A stretch of 64,000 nucleotides of DNA from Flavobacteriales bacterium (GTDB taxonomy: Bacteria > Bacteroidota > Bacteroidia > JACJYZ01): assembly GCA_020635855.1 (NCBI GenBank), contig JACJYZ010000004.1, positions 186,001 to 250,000 on the forward strand, read 5' to 3'. Made by a program: the position numbers and the translations under genes. The notes under the pieces were generated by a model. It worked only from the letters and a program-made list of their open reading frames with translations, ran no database searches and was not told where the DNA came from. Shown here in pieces: positions 61,196 to 64,000 of this stretch; position 1 is the stretch's first letter, and every line of letters begins with the position of its first letter.

Positions 61196-62065
61196 ATGAA
61201 AAACAAATACGGAATCTGGATCCTGCTGATCGCTACACTCTTCGTTGCATGCAAGAGCGTACGCAAAGAACAAGGCGATTCGTTCGAATCCATGGACGAA
61301 TTCTTCGACGCACACAAACAGGAAGAACAAACATTCGTGCTCGACAGCGGTGGCACAGGTCCGATTGTAGGAAAAATGGGCAGCTTGTTATACGGTGACT
61401 CTTCCATTTTCATGGATGCCAACAGCAACGATGTATCCTACCCCATCACCCTGAAACTGATCGAACTTTACACCCGCGGCGATATCATCCTGTACCGCAC
61501 GCCCACCATCAGCGACAACGGTACGGTGCTCAGGTCCGGAGGCGAGATCAAACTCACAGCCTTCAAAGACAGTCAGCCCTTGCAAATCAAACCGGGGAAA
61601 TATTTCAGGGTGGATATGCCCTGCTCCGCACCCGAAACAGGCATGACGATGTTTTACAGCAGCCAGGATCCGGCCGAGAACTGGACCTATTCCGCCGATC
61701 CCGCCCTTGACGTGGTGGGCTTTTATCAGACCCGGCCGACGAAATTGGGCTGGATCAACTGCGACAAACTCTACAGCGGCGGAACCAACACCACCATCAC
61801 CTTCACGGTGGATGGAAGCGGCACCGAAAACATCAACGTTTTCATTGCCTTTAAGAATTTTCTTTCCGTGCTGAAAGTGTCCGGCCTGGTATCAACCAAT
61901 GTACCTGAGGGGGAAGACATCACCGTGATTGCCATGGCAAAAGACAAGGGTGGAAATTACCGCCTGCATCAATCCAACGAAACCATTGCAGCCGGTATGA
62001 CCGTTGCCCTGGATATGCAGGAAGTGACGGAGCAACAATTGGTGGATTTCCTGGGGGGATTGTAG
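61196..62065 (+). CDS. Lipoprotein of unknown function
   Basis: About 289 residues from the ATG at 61196. The signal ends in a lipobox, WILLIATLFVACKS, with the lipid-bearing Cys at about residue 19. The mature part is a beta-rich fold (YPITLKLIELYTRGDIILYR, LRSGGEIKLTAFKDSQPLQI, MPCSAPETGMTMFYSSQD, NTTITFTVDGSG, NVFIAFKNFLSVLKV). I do not recognise the family; it looks like a cell-surface or periplasmic binding module. It is the last gene before the AT-rich region and is probably transcribed with the barrel gene before it. Confidence 0.75.
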   Translation: MKNKYGIWILLIATLFVACKSVRKEQGDSFESMDEFFDAHKQEEQTFVLDSGGTGPIVGKMGSLLYGDSSIFMDANSNDVSYPITLKLIELYTRGDIILYRTPTISDNGTVLRSGGEIKLTAFKDSQPLQIKPGKYFRVDMPCSAPETGMTMFYSSQDPAENWTYSADPALDVVGFYQTRPTKLGWINCDKLYSGGTNTTITFTVDGSGTENINVFIAFKNFLSVLKVSGLVSTNVPEGEDITVIAMAKDKGGNYRLHQSNETIAAGMTVALDMQEVTEQQLVDFLGGL

Positions 62066-62260
62066 CGATTTGAGAACTGTTCAAACTGTTTTAAGTTCAC
62101 AAATACAGCAATGCATATTGAATGTGATGCTGATGTGTACATTTCTTGCCTGATAGGTAAGGATTGAAAAAGATACTTCTGGTTAAACACTCCTTTATGG
62201 TACATTTTAGCATTTTTAGTGCATTATGTATCTATCAAACGGATGCAAAAATATTTTTAA
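62066..62260. other. AT-rich intergenic boundary
   Basis: 195 bases between the lipoprotein and AlbA_2 genes. From here the sequence becomes clearly richer in A+T than the left part of the window. I see no tRNA, att-like repeat or promoter matching the Bacteroidota consensus fully (TACATTTT is the nearest). Confidence 0.5.
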
Positions 62261-64000
62261 ATGAATGCAAAAGACTTATTTGACCAACTAAATGCAACGG
62301 ATGAAGTAACGGAAATAGAAGCTAAGCCAAGCAGAGCTATTACGTCGTCTGTTATGGAAACTGTATGTGCTTTTGCAAATGAACCAGGGCTTGGAGGAGG
62401 GTATATTTTGATTGGTGCAAGGAAGGATCCATCTAGCCTATTTCCCCAATATATCATTGACCCCATTCTGGATCCTGACAAGATTCAATCGGATTTTGCA
62501 ACTCAATGTGCTAGTTCATTCAATATACCAATAAGGTCAGAGATTAGAATTGAAAAAGTGAATGATAAAACCGTTGCGGTAATAAAAGTCCCTGAGCTTC
62601 CTAAAGAACAAAAACCTTTGTATTTCAAATCCAAAGGGCTTCCTGAAGGCGCATACAGGCGTATAGGCCCAACAGACCATCGATGTACAGAGGATGATTT
62701 GCCTATTTTTTATTCCGATCAAAAAACCTTTGATCAATCACCTCTAGATTATACAAGCATCGCTGATATTGATGAAGTTGCTTTAAAACGTTATCGAGAC
62801 CTTCGCACAAATATTAATCCAGCTGCTGAAGAACTGACTTATAGTGATTCTGAATTACTTCAGTCACTTGGTGGGATAGCTATTGATGGGTCTCAACGCA
62901 TCACAGTGTCAGGAATGTTGCTGTTTGGAAAACTAACAAGTTTGCGGAGAGTATTTCCTATGATGCGAGTGGATTATATAAGGATTCCTGGTAATGAATG
63001 GATTGCAAATCCTGATGAAAGATTTACAACTGTTGATATGAGAGGGCCCCTGCTAACCCTTGTTTTTCGGATTGTGGATGCAATCTATTCAGATCTTCCA
63101 AAGGGATTCCGACTAGAGGATAAAGATATTCAAGCTGACACGATTGGTATGCCGGTAAAGGCGCTGAGAGAGGCTGTAACAAATGCTCTAATGCACCGCT
63201 CGTACCGTGTCAATTCTCCTATTCAAGTAATCCGTTACGATAACAGGCTTGAAATTGTTAACCCAGGATTCTCCTTGAAATCTGAAGAACAATTAGGTTC
63301 ACCTGGATCTGAAACGCGCAACCCATATATTGCTGCTGTTTTTCATGAAACAAACCTTGCAGAAACAAAAGGTTCTGGAATTAAGGCAATGAGAAAGTTG
63401 TTATCTGGTGCCCATCTTGCGCCACCAACTTTTGAATCTGACAGAGTTCATAACAAATTTACTGCTCGTCTTCTATTGCATCATTTTCTTTCCAAATCTG
63501 ATTTAGATTGGTTAGCTAATTATGGTGACGTTGACCTTAATGATAAGCAAAAACAGGCATTAATATTTGTTAGGGAGGTTGGAGCAATTGACAATAACAC
63601 ATACCGGCAGTTGTCAGATATAGATACTCTCAAGGCAAGCACAGAACTACGCTATCTCAGGGATAACAATTTGTTAAAACAATTAGGAAAAGGCAGGGGA
63701 ACATACTATGTAGCAGGTGATAGGCTGGATATAGAATCCAGTGGTTCCGGTTCGGCATCTGTTGAAATAGCTGCTCCAGGAAGTATGGATATGAATGCTG
63801 AATCTAGTAACACAGAAGATAGCACGGTAAACACAGAAGGTTTAACAGCTGATAATCATTCAAATAGGACAAACACAGAAGCTAATACTATTAACACAGA
63901 GGGTGAAACATTGTGGAATGAACTCACACCAACATTACAAACTCAATTGAATTCGCTAAAGAAAAGAGAAAATAATGCAGAAAAGATTAAGAATATCATC
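62261..64000 (+). CDS. AlbA_2 (Schlafen-type) and ATPase-domain regulator, 3' end outside window
   Basis: The frame from the ATG at 62261 stays open for 580 codons to base 64000. The N-terminal AlbA_2 domain (about 14-140: TEIEAKPSRAITSSVMETVC, FANEPGLGGGYILIG, FKSKGLPEGAYRRIG) is followed by a GHKL-type ATPase-like region with REAVTNALMHRSYR (about residue 300), RYDNRLEIVNPGF and ETKGSGIKAMRKLL. Next comes a winged-helix-like segment (LNDKQKQALIFVREVG) and an Asn/Thr/Glu-rich tail with NTE words. Such proteins are usually annotated as transcriptional regulators or RecG-like ATP-binding proteins and are frequent on mobile and defence islands. The base composition differs: 20 of the first 60 bases are G or C. 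Function here unknown. Confidence 0.85.
   Translation, partial: MNAKDLFDQLNATDEVTEIEAKPSRAITSSVMETVCAFANEPGLGGGYILIGARKDPSSLFPQYIIDPILDPDKIQSDFATQCASSFNIPIRSEIRIEKVNDKTVAVIKVPELPKEQKPLYFKSKGLPEGAYRRIGPTDHRCTEDDLPIFYSDQKTFDQSPLDYTSIADIDEVALKRYRDLRTNINPAAEELTYSDSELLQSLGGIAIDGSQRITVSGMLLFGKLTSLRRVFPMMRVDYIRIPGNEWIANPDERFTTVDMRGPLLTLVFRIVDAIYSDLPKGFRLEDKDIQADTIGMPVKALREAVTNALMHRSYRVNSPIQVIRYDNRLEIVNPGFSLKSEEQLGSPGSETRNPYIAAVFHETNLAETKGSGIKAMRKLLSGAHLAPPTFESDRVHNKFTARLLLHHFLSKSDLDWLANYGDVDLNDKQKQALIFVREVGAIDNNTYRQLSDIDTLKASTELRYLRDNNLLKQLGKGRGTYYVAGDRLDIESSGSGSASVEIAAPGSMDMNAESSNTEDSTVNTEGLTADNHSNRTNTEANTINTEGETLWNELTPTLQTQLNSLKKRENNAEKIKNII

Noticed and set aside
1..64000. tRNA, rRNA, IS element or prophage
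   Set aside because: I looked for these while reading and saw no sequence I could support as any of them; a tRNAscan or profile search would be more sensitive for tRNAs.

Overview
This 64 kb window comes from a member of the phylum Bacteroidota, most likely an aerobic, gliding-type marine or freshwater lineage near the Flavobacteriia, Cytophagia or Sphingobacteriia. The evidence is a full-length SprA (type IX secretion translocon and gliding protein), a large secreted protease with a C-terminal T9SS sorting domain, two RemB/Wzi-like outer-membrane proteins, a methionine synthase split into two genes as is usual in the phylum, an HU-CCDC81/SPOR protein, and repeated promoters of the Bacteroidota form (TTTG, about 19-20 bases, TAnnTTTG) with no Shine-Dalgarno sequences. 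I saw no rRNA, tRNA, CRISPR array, transposase or phage structural gene.

Layout. 1-2.4 kb: the TolC and membrane-fusion components of an export system; the pump itself lies beyond the left edge. 2.4-6.5 kb: split metH under a clear SAM-I riboswitch with its own terminator and promoter. 6.5-10.9 kb: a cytochrome oxidase accessory and assembly cluster (a CAMC mini-protein, DUF420, SCO, subunit IV, two subunit III proteins, CyoE). 11-20.2 kb, minus strand: surface-polysaccharide genes (two RemB/Wzi-like barrels around a WecA-type initiating transferase, GDP-fucose synthesis) joined to CysQ and an SLC13 permease. 20.3-23.2 kb, plus strand: cysC-cysD-cysN sulfate activation. 23.3-36.7 kb: tonB, vanZ, gcvH, sprA, ruvA and maeB on the minus strand, then a sirtuin and a small barrel on the plus strand. 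37-45 kb: hemN, queD, an inverted-repeat-bounded cassette with a four-helix-bundle gene, a U32 tRNA-modification protein with an overlapping ferredoxin, then a coiled-coil envelope protein, a GT2 glycosyltransferase and a two-component system. 45-62 kb: a methyltransferase-like membrane protein, the S8/PKD/T9SS protease, hflX, a membrane cytochrome c, two large amidohydrolase-family proteins, trpS, an HU-CCDC81/SPOR protein, kdsB, dprA and two exported proteins of unknown function. 62.3 kb to the end: an AT-rich AlbA_2/ATPase gene that runs off the window and looks like accessory DNA.

How the genes may work together. GDP-fucose synthesis, a polyprenyl-phosphate sugar-1-phosphate transferase, Wzi-like barrels, PAPS synthesis (cysDN plus cysC) and PAP removal (cysQ) lie together, and no sulfite-forming cysH is visible. 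This suggests, without proving, a sulfated, fucose-containing surface polymer. SprA and the T9SS substrate form a second surface theme.

Most worth a second look: (1) a 604-bp cassette at 38872-39475 with near-perfect terminal inverted repeats around a four-helix-bundle gene, with a solo relative of the same repeat at 23231; (2) two three-unit arrays of 11-bp phased repeats, one upstream of the coiled-coil gene and one upstream of the GT2 gene, next to an OmpR-type regulator, which look like its operators; (3) the SAM-I riboswitch; (4) amidohydrolase-family halves that have lost the metal-binding HxH motif; (5) several different families of word-like intergenic repeats.
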